A DNA stretch of 64,000 nt from Saprospiraceae bacterium UBA2329. GTDB lineage: Bacteria; Bacteroidota; Bacteroidia; Chitinophagales; Saprospiraceae. Position 1 is the stretch's first letter; each line of letters starts with the position of its first letter. Shown here one piece after another: positions 26,434 to 34,346 of this stretch. The DNA is taken from positions 1 to 64,000 of the forward strand of contig DDUV01000073.1 of assembly GCA_002344975.1 (NCBI GenBank), written 5' to 3'. Both the position numbers and the translations under genes were made by a program. The notes under the pieces were generated by a model. It saw only the letters and a program-made list of their open reading frames with translations. It was not told the origin of the DNA and ran no database searches.

Positions 26434-26459
26434 GCGCAAGATTTCGGAATTTTGCCGCC

Positions 26460-27389
26460 ATGATGCTCCCTTCCGATACCAATACCGTTCAACCCCTGCT
26501 GGGAACCGCTATGTGGGGCTGGACGGTAAGCCGCCCTGTCTGTTTCGACCTGCTCGACACTTTTTACGCTGCCGGCTTCCGCCAGATAGATGCCGCCGTG
26601 AATTACCCCATCAACAAAAAACCTGACGACTTCCGTGCTGCCGAACACATCCTGCTGGAATGGATTCATGCACACGGCATACAGGATTTGAAAATCACCA
26701 TGAAATTGGGCAGCCTCAACAATCTGCGCAGCCCAGAACACAACCTCAGCAAGAGTTTTCTGCTCCTCAATTTAGACGACTACCGCTATCGCCTCGCCGA
26801 AAATTGGGATACCCTGATGATACACTGGGACAACCGTGAAGAACCCGAAGCTATAACGGAGACAATGGAAGCACTGGCTGTAGCCCGCGAGGCCGGTTTG
26901 CGCATCGGGCTGTCGGGGATCAAGCGCCCGGATGTGTACGCCAGGCTCAACGCACAAGCGGGTTTCAACTTCGATTTTCACATCCAGATCAAGCACAATT
27001 TCCTGCAATCCGACCATGCGCGCTACGGCGACTTTCACGGCCGCCGCAGATTTTCCGCTTACGGCATTCATGCAGGCGGTCTCAAACCCGATGTAAATGA
27101 CTATCGTTCAGATAGTTCATTAAAAGCCAGAGGCGGCGATGTGCAAACTTTGATGCCGGAGTTGGAGCAATGGAAGCAACTGATTGAAAAACAGCCCCGA
27201 CCGCTTGGTTTCCATGAGGCGGCTATGATGTTCGCAGCAGCGCACCCCGACATGGAAGGCATTGTCATCGGGCCTTCCTCACCGGCGCAATTGCTCGACA
27301 CCATAGCCACCTGGAAAAATCTGGACACGGAAGCCTGTGACATCTTGTACTCAGGCTACTGCCGACTTAGGTCTATTAACCCCGGCTGA
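26460..27389 (+). CDS. Aldo/keto reductase
   Basis: A 309-residue (alpha/beta)8-barrel NAD(P)H-dependent reductase. The catalytic tetrad can be placed: Asp in RQIDAAVNYPI, Tyr seven residues on in the same stretch, Lys in ITMKLGSLN, and His in LMIHWDN. GIVIGPSSPAQL near the end matches the cofactor-binding strand of the family. It is divergent from the LolD-like gene, with 55 bp between starts. The start is the first of two adjacent ATGs at the conserved N-terminal strand; the longer frame adds 25 residues that overlap the neighbour. Substrate unknown. Confidence 0.83.
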   Translation: MMLPSDTNTVQPLLGTAMWGWTVSRPVCFDLLDTFYAAGFRQIDAAVNYPINKKPDDFRAAEHILLEWIHAHGIQDLKITMKLGSLNNLRSPEHNLSKSFLLLNLDDYRYRLAENWDTLMIHWDNREEPEAITETMEALAVAREAGLRIGLSGIKRPDVYARLNAQAGFNFDFHIQIKHNFLQSDHARYGDFHGRRRFSAYGIHAGGLKPDVNDYRSDSSLKARGGDVQTLMPELEQWKQLIEKQPRPLGFHEAAMMFAAAHPDMEGIVIGPSSPAQLLDTIATWKNLDTEACDILYSGYCRLRSINPG

Positions 27390-27394
27390 ATCTG

Positions 27395-28411
27395 CTATTT
27401 TTCGTCCGAGTCGTCAATGATGGCATCATCAATGAGTTCGTTGCCGTCGCCGTCGTTGTCGAAAAAGCCCGAAACGCTGCCTTCTGATTTGGGAGCAGGC
27501 GTGTAGTCGGGGTCTCTGCGAATTTCGGGTTTGGAGCTGTAATCGCCGTCGGCAAAGCGTGCAGCGCGATCAAAGAAGCTCTCATGCTTGTCAAATAAGC
27601 TGTCTTTGGTATCAATGGGCGGCTTGGTAAAATCGGTGGCAGATGCTTTACGAGCAGCTTCTTCACCCATGCTTTGCGCCTGCCGGATGGCATCGTCCAT
27701 ATTTTCTTTGGCAGCTTCTTCCTGTGCGCGTTCCATCAGGCCGGATGCTTTTTCCATCAGGTCGCCCCCCAGCGCTTTGGCGCGCTCCAGCGTTTCGCCG
27801 CCCTTTTCAAAGATTTTACCTCCGATGTCTTCTGCAACGTGCATGATTTTTGCACCCGCATCTTCCATCACAGGCAACACTTTTTCGCCCAATTGCTCGG
27901 CAGCGCCCATTACTTTTTCCAATGCTTCGCCGCCTTGTTCCATTACTTTGGCGCCCACTTTTTCGGCGGTATCCAATACGGTTTTGCCCAACTCTTCTAC
28001 TTTAGAAGGCGGTGCATCCGTTACCGGAATATGCGTTGAAGAAGTTTCGGGAGCGGCTGAAAAAATAGAATCATCTTGGAAGGATGATTGCGGTTGAGGC
28101 GCAGGCGGCTCCGGCACGATGGTTTCGCCTTTATCCATCAGGCTGTCCCAGATGTCGGTCGCTTTTTCTTTGGCAACCTCTCCAATTTCCTCGGCCTTAT
28201 TCATGGCTTTGTTCAAAAATTCACTGGTAGAATCCCAGGCTTTTTCAGTGACGACCTCCGCCGTTTCGCGAGCGGATTCAATGAAGTCGGAAGTTTTATC
28301 CATCAGTTCCGAGCCGGCTTCTTTACCTGCCTCTACGGCTTTGTCGGCGGCAGAAGAAGTAACGGCTTTAGCGCCAAACAACAGTTTTTTGAGATCATTT
28401 ACTATACTCAT
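27395..28411 (-). CDS. Amphipathic-helix repeat protein, LEA/apolipoprotein-like
   Basis: A 338-residue protein with no signal peptide. Two helical, Ala/Glu/Lys/Gly-rich stretches (about 15-95 and 135-260) consist of imperfect repeats such as GAKVMEQGGEALEKVMGAAE and GGKIFEKGGETLERAKALGG. They are separated by a Pro-rich linker (PEPPAPQPQ). The last 60 residues are acidic and disordered (DNDGDGNELIDDAIIDDSDEK). This is the pattern of LEA group 3-like or YtxH/apolipoprotein-like proteins that become helical on membranes or during drying. No enzymatic motif. The function is unknown; stress protection is only a possibility. Confidence 0.6.
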   Translation of the reverse strand: MSIVNDLKKLLFGAKAVTSSAADKAVEAGKEAGSELMDKTSDFIESARETAEVVTEKAWDSTSEFLNKAMNKAEEIGEVAKEKATDIWDSLMDKGETIVPEPPAPQPQSSFQDDSIFSAAPETSSTHIPVTDAPPSKVEELGKTVLDTAEKVGAKVMEQGGEALEKVMGAAEQLGEKVLPVMEDAGAKIMHVAEDIGGKIFEKGGETLERAKALGGDLMEKASGLMERAQEEAAKENMDDAIRQAQSMGEEAARKASATDFTKPPIDTKDSLFDKHESFFDRAARFADGDYSSKPEIRRDPDYTPAPKSEGSVSGFFDNDGDGNELIDDAIIDDSDEK

Positions 28412-28462
28412 GACTTTGTGTTTAAAAGTTCGAGACGAAAGTAGCGCTTTTCGATGAGTTGC

Positions 28463-29644
28463 TCAAAAACTTTGGAAGTACCAGCCGGAATTCCTGACAG
28501 GCTGTACCTCGCTGCTCCCCGACTGGAGGCGTCTTACGTCCATCAGGCTTTTGAGACGATGTTCCTGAAAGTCTGCATCGCCTGGGCGGAGGCTCTGTTC
28601 CTGAATGCTGCCGTTGTCGGACCCGCTGTGAATGAAGCGCCCCTTGCCTGTGTAAATGCCGACGTGCGAGATGCGGCGGCTGCCGTCGGGGCGGAAATTT
28701 CCGAAAAACAAAAAATCTCCGGGCAGCAAATTGGAAAAATCAGAGGTCCAAACCACCGGTTCGCCTGCAAACACTTGCTGCGAGGCATCGCGGGGAATGA
28801 TATGACCGAGTAAAAAATACACCGTTTTGGTAAACCCGCTGCAATCCAATCCTTTGCCGCTGGTGCCGCCCCAGAGGTAGGGTCTGCCGCTGAATCGGGC
28901 CGCCGTTGTCAGTACAGAATCCATGTTGGAAACAGTGCGGTGCTTCCAGTTTTCCAAAGGCAGCCAGGCTCCGGCGGGCAATACAGCCGTGCGACCGTCG
29001 GGGAAAACGATGCGCCCGGAGGCGGCATTCCACTCCACAATGGCGCCCGTACTCAGGTCGCTGAGAGGAACCGACTGCTCAGGGCCTGCATAACACAAGG
29101 CATGATCGCCGAGGAAAATCAGGCGTTCGGACTGCCTCCAGCGCTGCATTTCCGCTTCGGTTTTACGGGCAAATGCACCGTTTTCCAACCAGCCTATATA
29201 GCGGTCGGGGGTTTGTATCTGGTACCAGTCGCCTTGTTGGCGCAGCACTTTGATCGGCGCACCCAGCAGGGCTTGTGTGGCCAATTCGGCGCTGTGTTTG
29301 GGTTCGGAGCGGATGTTGGCCACCGACACCTTTACGATGCCGAAGATGTATGCGCCCAGAGCCGTATCCGGCAGTATTTGCAGGTTTGTCTGCGCCATGA
29401 TGTCGGCCTGTTGGAGCCTTTGCAGTAGCGCGCCCTTAGCTTCCGGCTGATCTGTGACACCAGAAACAGCAAGGGTTTTGCCGCTCACGGAGGTTTGTAC
29501 ATCCCACACGGCGATACGCTTATCGGGGGCGAATGTTTTTTTCAAGTCGGCGAGGATGGAATCTGCGACGGCTTGTTTTGAGATTTGCCCTGTTGCGCTG
29601 CCGTACAAACAAAAGAGGAGACAGGTAAGCATGATGGTTCGCAT
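28463..29644 (-). CDS. NlpC/P60 cell-wall endopeptidase with SH3 domains
   Basis: A 393-residue exported peptidoglycan hydrolase: signal peptide (start MRTIMLTCLLFCLYG); N-terminal BON-like or linker region to about 110; bacterial SH3-type domains at about 110-235 (VANIRSEPKHSAEL, WYQIQTPDRYIGWL); then the NlpC/P60 domain with Cys nucleophile in KGLDCSGFTKTVYF, LPGDFLFFG, and catalytic His in ISHVGIYTGKGRFIHSGS. It would cleave D-Glu-meso-DAP bonds in the stem peptide. The start is the ATG of MRTIML; a TATCTTTG element lies 21 nt before it. Confidence 0.9.
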   Translation of the reverse strand: MRTIMLTCLLFCLYGSATGQISKQAVADSILADLKKTFAPDKRIAVWDVQTSVSGKTLAVSGVTDQPEAKGALLQRLQQADIMAQTNLQILPDTALGAYIFGIVKVSVANIRSEPKHSAELATQALLGAPIKVLRQQGDWYQIQTPDRYIGWLENGAFARKTEAEMQRWRQSERLIFLGDHALCYAGPEQSVPLSDLSTGAIVEWNAASGRIVFPDGRTAVLPAGAWLPLENWKHRTVSNMDSVLTTAARFSGRPYLWGGTSGKGLDCSGFTKTVYFLLGHIIPRDASQQVFAGEPVVWTSDFSNLLPGDFLFFGNFRPDGSRRISHVGIYTGKGRFIHSGSDNGSIQEQSLRPGDADFQEHRLKSLMDVRRLQSGSSEVQPVRNSGWYFQSF

Positions 29645-29665
29645 ATCGAAGAGATTGTTGGAAAG

Positions 29666-29673
29666 CAAAGATA
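29666..29673 (-). promoter_or_regulatory. -7 element (TATCTTTG) of the NlpC/P60 gene
   Basis: Exact TAnnTTTG match on the minus strand, 21 nt upstream of the ATG at 29644. It supports the shorter start. Confidence 0.5.
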
Positions 29674-29726
29674 GCAGCCCGGAATAAAATTTTGTTTACA
29701 GTATGTAAAAAATCGAAAGAGATAAT

Positions 29727-29734
29727 TACCTTTG
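29727..29734 (+). promoter_or_regulatory. -7 element (TACCTTTG) of the rpsF-rpsR-rplI operon
   Basis: Exact TAnnTTTG match, 41 nt upstream of rpsF. Confidence 0.55.
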
Positions 29735-29775
29735 CACCCGCTTTTTGATTTTTTAACCATTATGTCTGATAATCA

Positions 29776-30333
29776 ATGAAAAACTACGAAGTTACTTTCA
29801 TCGTGGACCCGGTGCTGTCGGGCGATGAAATTGAAGCGACAGCTCAGACATATGTCAATTACCTCGATAAGGTAGGTTGTCATATTGTGCATGTTGACAA
29901 GATGGGGCTGCGTACGCTGGCCTATGAAATCAAGCGCCGTTCTTCCGGCGTTTATTTCTGCATCGAATTCCAGTCGCCCAACGGCGAATTCATGGACGAC
30001 TTTGAGCTGGCCCTGCGCCGCGACGAGCGCTTGCTGCGCTTCCTCACCATTGCTCTGGACAAGTTCGGAGTAAAGTACAACGACGACAAGCGCAACGGCT
30101 TGATCGGCAAGAAGAAACGTGCCGGCGCTGAAACCAAAGAAGAGGCTCCTGCACCTGTTGCAGCCGCGCCTGCTCCGGTGGAAGCTGCTGCTCCGGTAGT
30201 GACTGCCGAAGAATTTGCCGCTGCCGCACCTGCTGTTGTTGAAGAAGAGGTTGTTGAACCGGTCGTTGAAGTCGCTGCGGAAGCAGTGGAAGAAGCAGCC
30301 GAAGCAGCTACCGAATCGGAAGAGCAAGCCTAA
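29776..30333 (+). CDS. rpsF: 30S ribosomal protein S6 with long acidic tail
   Basis: Small-subunit protein S6, which pairs with S18 on the 30S platform. Residues 1-105 are a normal S6 (MKNYEVTFIVDPVLSGDEI, YLDKVGCHIVHVDKMGLRTL, RRDERLLRFLTIALDKFGVKYNDDKRNG). About 65 more residues follow, made almost only of Ala, Glu, Val and Pro (APAPVEAAAPVV ... TESEEQA). The total of 185 residues compares with about 100-135 in most bacteria. It is first gene of the rpsF-rpsR-rplI operon; no ssb or priB gene intervenes. Confidence 0.96.
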   Translation: MKNYEVTFIVDPVLSGDEIEATAQTYVNYLDKVGCHIVHVDKMGLRTLAYEIKRRSSGVYFCIEFQSPNGEFMDDFELALRRDERLLRFLTIALDKFGVKYNDDKRNGLIGKKKRAGAETKEEAPAPVAAAPAPVEAAAPVVTAEEFAAAAPAVVEEEVVEPVVEVAAEAVEEAAEAATESEEQA

Positions 30334-30370
30334 CGAAACCATTCTTGTCTAACCGGAAAAAACAATCATC

Positions 30371-30640
30371 ATGGCTACGTCCAGAGACGATATCAAATTT
30401 CTCAGCAACCCGAAAATCGGCCAGAACCGCAAGAAATACTGCCGTTTCCGCAAGTTCGGGATCAAACACATTGACTACAAAGACGCAGACTTCCTGCTTC
30501 AATTCGTCAACGATCAGGGCAAACTGCTGCCGCGCCGCATCACGGGCAACTCGCTCAAGTTCCAGCGCAAAATTTCTACTGCCGTCAAGCGCGCACGTCA
30601 CCTGGCTTTGCTGCCTTTCGTGACCGACATGCTCAAGTAA
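30371..30640 (+). CDS. rpsR: 30S ribosomal protein S18
   Basis: An 89-residue S18, which binds S6 on the 30S subunit. Conserved core: KYCRFRKFGIKHIDYKDADF, LLPRRITGNSLKFQRKI and STAVKRARHLALLPFV. No zinc-binding CxxC pattern beyond the single Cys. 37 bp after rpsF and 29 bp before rplI, one operon. Confidence 0.97.
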   Translation: MATSRDDIKFLSNPKIGQNRKKYCRFRKFGIKHIDYKDADFLLQFVNDQGKLLPRRITGNSLKFQRKISTAVKRARHLALLPFVTDMLK

Positions 30641-30669
30641 TGTTTTTTTGGCTCTAAAATCTCAAAGAA

Positions 30670-31119
30670 ATGGACATCATTCTTTTGCAAGATATTGAAA
30701 AAGTCGGCGAAAAGCACACCGTTGTCAAAGTACGCGATGGCTATGGCCGCAATTATTTGATCCCTCAGGGTATGGCTATTGTGGCCAACAAGCAAAACAT
30801 GAACCGCTTGGAGGGACTCAAACGCCGCGAAGGCGCTGTGGAGGCTCAAATGATCACTGAATATCAGGAGATCGCTGCCCGTTTGGAAGGAAAAACCATC
30901 CAAATCGGCGCTAAGGCAGGTACCAGCGGCAAGATTTTCGGCAGCGTGACCAACGTACAGATTGCTGCTGCGCTGAAAGACCAACTCAACATTGACGTGG
31001 ATCGCCGCAAGATTTCATTGCCGTCCGAAGACGTGAAAATGGTGGGGGCTTACACCGCCAAACTGATGTTGCACAAAGAAGTTCAGCCCGAATTCAGTTT
31101 TGAAGTAGTGGCCGAATAA
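30670..31119 (+). CDS. rplI: 50S ribosomal protein L9
   Basis: A 149-residue L9 of normal length. It has the N-terminal RNA-binding lobe MDIILLQDIEKVGEKHTVVKVRDGY, the YLIPQGMAI segment, a long connecting helix, and the C-terminal lobe with GKIFGSVTNVQIAAAL. Last gene of the operon, followed by a strong terminator. Confidence 0.97.
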   Translation: MDIILLQDIEKVGEKHTVVKVRDGYGRNYLIPQGMAIVANKQNMNRLEGLKRREGAVEAQMITEYQEIAARLEGKTIQIGAKAGTSGKIFGSVTNVQIAAALKDQLNIDVDRRKISLPSEDVKMVGAYTAKLMLHKEVQPEFSFEVVAE

Positions 31120-31146
31120 TCATCTGCACTTTCTAATCTTCTTTCG

Positions 31147-31190
31147 CAGGAGCCTTTCCCGGTGTGGAACAGGCTCCTGTGTTGTTTTTG
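31147..31190 (+). terminator. Terminator of the ribosomal-protein operon
   Basis: Nine-bp GC-rich stem CAGGAGCCT (31147-31155) / AGGCTCCTG (31171-31179) followed by TGTTGTTTTT, 27 nt past the rplI stop. Confidence 0.88.
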
Positions 31191-31204
31191 GGGTAGAGCT
31201 GGGG

Positions 31205-31789
31205 TTATCGCTTCTCAGTTTGCTTTTTCTTCTTTTCAACCCAATGTACTTGTTGTCGGCTGATGATGAGATTGGACATATAGCGCAGATGTCCGGTAGT
31301 ACAGGTGATGTTTACAAAGCCCCAGCCTATTTTTGAAAAATACCCCCAGGAACCACACATCCCTGGCGCATAATACTTAGATGCGATTCTCATATCCGGG
31401 GTTAGAATGAGGTATTCCCAATTATCGCCATGATGAGAATGTGCTAATTTTTCGTTTTTATCCTCTCTGAGATCAATAAAAACGACCTCTGTACAATGTG
31501 GTATGTGCTCGTACAGCGGCGCGAATGTCAAAGTGTATAAACCTTTGCGAAGAATTTCCTTACCCCGACGAATCAAAAAAGAATCGTTGAAAGCACTGAA
31601 AGAGACGAGCGTGAAACTTTCCGCTTCGAGAGCAAGCGGGGTCTCTCCCAGATCACAACCATCATAAGAAAAGTAATCGTGACTCAAAACCCAGTCTCCA
31701 TGAAGATAACTCTTCATCATTTGAGTCTGAGCCTTACCGATCTGAAATTGAGCGGCCAGAAGTAGCAAAAGGCAGCATAAATATTTCAT
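31205..31789 (-). CDS. Secreted hypothetical protein
   Basis: A 194-residue protein with a clear signal peptide (MKYLCCLLLLLAAQFQIGKA). The mature part has aromatic-rich strands (HGDWVLSHDYFSYDGCDLGE; GMCGSWGYFSKIGWGFVNI), a His-rich turn (HSHHGDNW), and ends with a lysine-rich tail (KKKKQTEKR). A small lipocalin- or META-like beta fold is plausible because of the GxWxL opening, but I do not recognise the family. Composition is more AT-rich than its neighbours. It lies between the operon terminator and ffh; no partner is evident. Confidence 0.65.
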   Translation of the reverse strand: MKYLCCLLLLLAAQFQIGKAQTQMMKSYLHGDWVLSHDYFSYDGCDLGETPLALEAESFTLVSFSAFNDSFLIRRGKEILRKGLYTLTFAPLYEHIPHCTEVVFIDLREDKNEKLAHSHHGDNWEYLILTPDMRIASKYYAPGMCGSWGYFSKIGWGFVNITCTTGHLRYMSNLIISRQQVHWVEKKKKQTEKR

Positions 31790-31842
31790 TTAGAATATTT
31801 TAGATTGCAGCCATTAATCTTTGCACTACGAGTACGCGCCTT

Positions 31843-33198
31843 CTACCTCCTCAATTTCTTAGCTCCCGCAGCCCCGCCCGGCATCTGTGCAGGCATACCC
31901 ATGCCCGGCATTTTGCTCATTTTGTGCATCATTTTGCGCATTTGCTCGAACTGGCGGATGAAGGCGTTGACCTGATCGAGGCTGTTGCCGGAGCCGTCGG
32001 CGATGCGTTTTTTGCGGCTCATGTTGATGAGATCGGGGTTGGTGCGCTCGGTGGGCGTCATGGAGAGGATGATGGCCTCGGTGCGATTGAAGGCGGAGTT
32101 GTCAATGTCCACATCGCGGAGGGCTTTGCCCATGCCGGGGATCATGCCCATGAGACTTTTGAGGTCGCCCATTTTGCGGAGTTGCTGAATCTGGCTGTAG
32201 AAATCGTTGAAATCGAGTTGATTTTTGCGGATTTTCTTTTCGAGGCGCTCGATTTCTTTTTCATCAAACTGAGCCTGCGCTTTTTCCACGAAGGAGACGA
32301 TGTCGCCCATGCCGAGGATGCGTTGCGCCATGCGGTCGGGGTGGAACACGTCGAGGGTGTCCATTTTTTCGCCCTGGCTGACGAATTTGATGGGTTTGCC
32401 GACGGTGTATTTTACCGAGAGGGCTGCACCGCCGCGTGTATCGCCGTCGAGTTTGGTGAGTACAACGCCGTCGTAATCAATGACTTCATTGAAGGCTTTG
32501 GCGGTGTTTACCGCATCCTGGCCGGTCATGGAGTCCACCACAAAAAGGGTTTCGTGCGGCATGATGGCGCCTTTGACGGCGGCAATTTCTTTCATCATTT
32601 CCTCGTCCACGGCAAGGCGGCCGGCGGTGTCCACGATAACGACATCGAGGTTGTGGGCCTTGGCGTGTTCGATGGATTTGAGGGCGATTTCTACGGGATT
32701 TTTGTTTTCTACCTCTTTATAAACGGGTACGTTGATCTGCTCGCCGAGCACGGTGATCTGGTCAATGGCGGCAGGGCGATACACGTCGCAGGCCACGAGG
32801 AGCGGCTTCTTTTTGAGCTGGCTTTTGAGGTAATTGGCCAATTTGCCGGAGAAGGTGGTTTTACCCGAACCCTGCAAACCTGCGATGAGGATGACGGTGG
32901 GTTTGCCTTTGACGTTGAACTCGGCAGCCTCTCCGCCCATGAGGTTGACTAATTCGTCCATGACGATTTTGACCATCAACTCGCCGGGCTTCACCGCTTT
33001 GAGCACGTTTTGAGTGCCGAGCGCCTGTTCTTTCACCTTGTCGGTAAATTCCTTGGCAATTTTATAGTTAACGTCGGCGTCCACCAATGCACGGCGGATT
33101 TCTTTGATAGATTCTGCAACGTTGAGTTCGGTCAGTTTGTGTTCGCCTTTGAGGGTTTTAAAGGCGGAATCCAAACGGTCGGTCAGATTATTAAACAT
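31843..33198 (-). CDS. ffh: Signal recognition particle protein Ffh
   Basis: SRP54 homologue, which binds 4.5S RNA and hydrophobic signal sequences and docks to FtsY for cotranslational insertion. The 451-residue protein has the N domain (LTDRLDSAFKTLKGEHKL), the G domain with P-loop GLQGSGKTTFSGKLA, DTAGRLAVDEEMM and TKLDGDTRGGAALS, and a Met-rich C-terminal M domain (MRKMMHKMSKMPGMGMPAQM). Normal in length and motifs. Confidence 0.97.
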   Translation of the reverse strand: MFNNLTDRLDSAFKTLKGEHKLTELNVAESIKEIRRALVDADVNYKIAKEFTDKVKEQALGTQNVLKAVKPGELMVKIVMDELVNLMGGEAAEFNVKGKPTVILIAGLQGSGKTTFSGKLANYLKSQLKKKPLLVACDVYRPAAIDQITVLGEQINVPVYKEVENKNPVEIALKSIEHAKAHNLDVVIVDTAGRLAVDEEMMKEIAAVKGAIMPHETLFVVDSMTGQDAVNTAKAFNEVIDYDGVVLTKLDGDTRGGAALSVKYTVGKPIKFVSQGEKMDTLDVFHPDRMAQRILGMGDIVSFVEKAQAQFDEKEIERLEKKIRKNQLDFNDFYSQIQQLRKMGDLKSLMGMIPGMGKALRDVDIDNSAFNRTEAIILSMTPTERTNPDLINMSRKKRIADGSGNSLDQVNAFIRQFEQMRKMMHKMSKMPGMGMPAQMPGGAAGAKKLRR

Positions 33199-33228
33199 GC
33201 GATTTTAACATTTTTTTGAAAGCGATGG

Positions 33229-33236
33229 CAAAAGTA
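33229..33236 (-). promoter_or_regulatory. -7 element (TACTTTTG) of ffh
   Basis: Exact TAnnTTTG match on the minus strand, 30 nt upstream of the ffh ATG. Confidence 0.5.
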
Positions 33237-33407
33237 TGAAAAGCTCTGCTTATTTTTGGCCTGTTCTCCTTTCACGTCCTGTGAACATCTTTCCGAATCA
33301 GCTTGCCTGCTTTCGGATTATCTGAAAATGAGTGCGTTATACGTTCCCCTATTCTATTTATTGCTGATTTTCAGGTAAACATTTTTAACTACTCAAAACG
33401 GAAATCT

Positions 33408-34256
33408 ATGTCAACACCAATTAAAATTCTATTGTTGCTGTTGGCCTGGTTGCTCTACACCGTCTTCGCGTACCGGGGATGCAAAGAGGAACTATGCCTG
33501 CACTGCGGCGACGGAACTGCCGGCGTGGTGGCGCCTCCTGCCGGGCCGGAGGAGAGCATCACGCGCTATCCCATTGATTTTCAGTGGGACAATGCCGAAG
33601 CCTTCAAAAACGATGGCGCTGACGCCGAACTGAAAGCACTGGCCGCCGGGCTGCAAAACAACAACAATGTGCTGGAAGTCACCGGGTATTATTACGAAGG
33701 CGAAAAAGCGCCGCCGGGCTTCGACAACATGGGCTTCGCACGGGCTGCCCGCCTGAAGGACATGCTGGCAGCAGCCGGCGTGCCTGCCGACCGCATTCAG
33801 ACCCGCGCCCGCGCCCTGCAAGGCGGCGAGGATGCGCAAAAAGGGTACTTTGTGGGCTACGAGGGCAATTGGAAAGTCGTCGAGCAGGCTGCCGAGGTGA
33901 AAACGGTGGAAGAATTGGACGACCGCATCATCATTCGTTTCCCATCGGGTTCTACCCAAAAAGATTACGACAAAAACGTGGACGACTATTTGGCCAAATT
34001 AGTCGCCCGCATCAAAGAAACCGGCGAAACCGTAACGCTCTCCGGCCATACCGACAATGTGGGCAACGCCGACGGCAACTTGAAGCTGGGCCAGGGCCGG
34101 GCAGATGCGGTGAAACGCCTGTTGGTCAAAAAAGGCGCTCCTGCCGATCAAATCACCACCGAATCGAAAGGACAAACACAACCTACGGCCTCGAACGAAA
34201 CGCCGGAGGGTCGCCACGAAAATCGCCGCGTGGAGGTAAGGTTGAATAAGAAGTAA
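33408..34256 (+). CDS. Membrane-anchored protein with OmpA C-terminal domain
   Basis: A 282-residue protein. A hydrophobic N terminus (start MSTPIKILLLLLAWLLYTV) is followed by FAYRGC, a poor lipobox, so an uncleaved anchor is likely. About residues 50-150 are a diverged copy of the fold (YPIDFQWDNAEAF; FARAARLKDMLAAAGVPADRI). About 165-282 are a typical OmpA-like peptidoglycan-binding domain (VTLSGHTDNVGNADGNLKLG; RADAVKRLLVKKGAPADQI; NRRVEVRLNKK). The start is the ATG before the hydrophobic segment; the longer frame adds 35 unconserved residues. It is followed after 90 bp by a membrane-anchored helix-hairpin-helix gene on the same strand. Confidence 0.83.
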   Translation: MSTPIKILLLLLAWLLYTVFAYRGCKEELCLHCGDGTAGVVAPPAGPEESITRYPIDFQWDNAEAFKNDGADAELKALAAGLQNNNNVLEVTGYYYEGEKAPPGFDNMGFARAARLKDMLAAAGVPADRIQTRARALQGGEDAQKGYFVGYEGNWKVVEQAAEVKTVEELDDRIIIRFPSGSTQKDYDKNVDDYLAKLVARIKETGETVTLSGHTDNVGNADGNLKLGQGRADAVKRLLVKKGAPADQITTESKGQTQPTASNETPEGRHENRRVEVRLNKK

Positions 34257-34277
34257 CTATGTGTATTCGGCTGCGGG

Positions 34278-34297
34278 CCTCAAGCTGCAAGTTGTGG
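34278..34297 (+). repeat. Intergenic 20-bp repeat, copy 1
   Basis: CCTCAAGCTGCAAGTTGTGG between the OmpA and helix-hairpin-helix genes. It is 19/20 identical to 43795-43814, 9.5 kb away, also intergenic. Probably a dispersed intergenic repeat. Confidence 0.5.
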
Positions 34298-34346
34298 GCT
34301 GCAAAATCAAAACAATCATTGATCCATCTTAAAAAAGAAAATAACC

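Noticed and set aside
31924..32952. 342-codon plus-strand open frame opposite ffh
   Set aside because: An antisense shadow of ffh with no signal, domain or promoter element.
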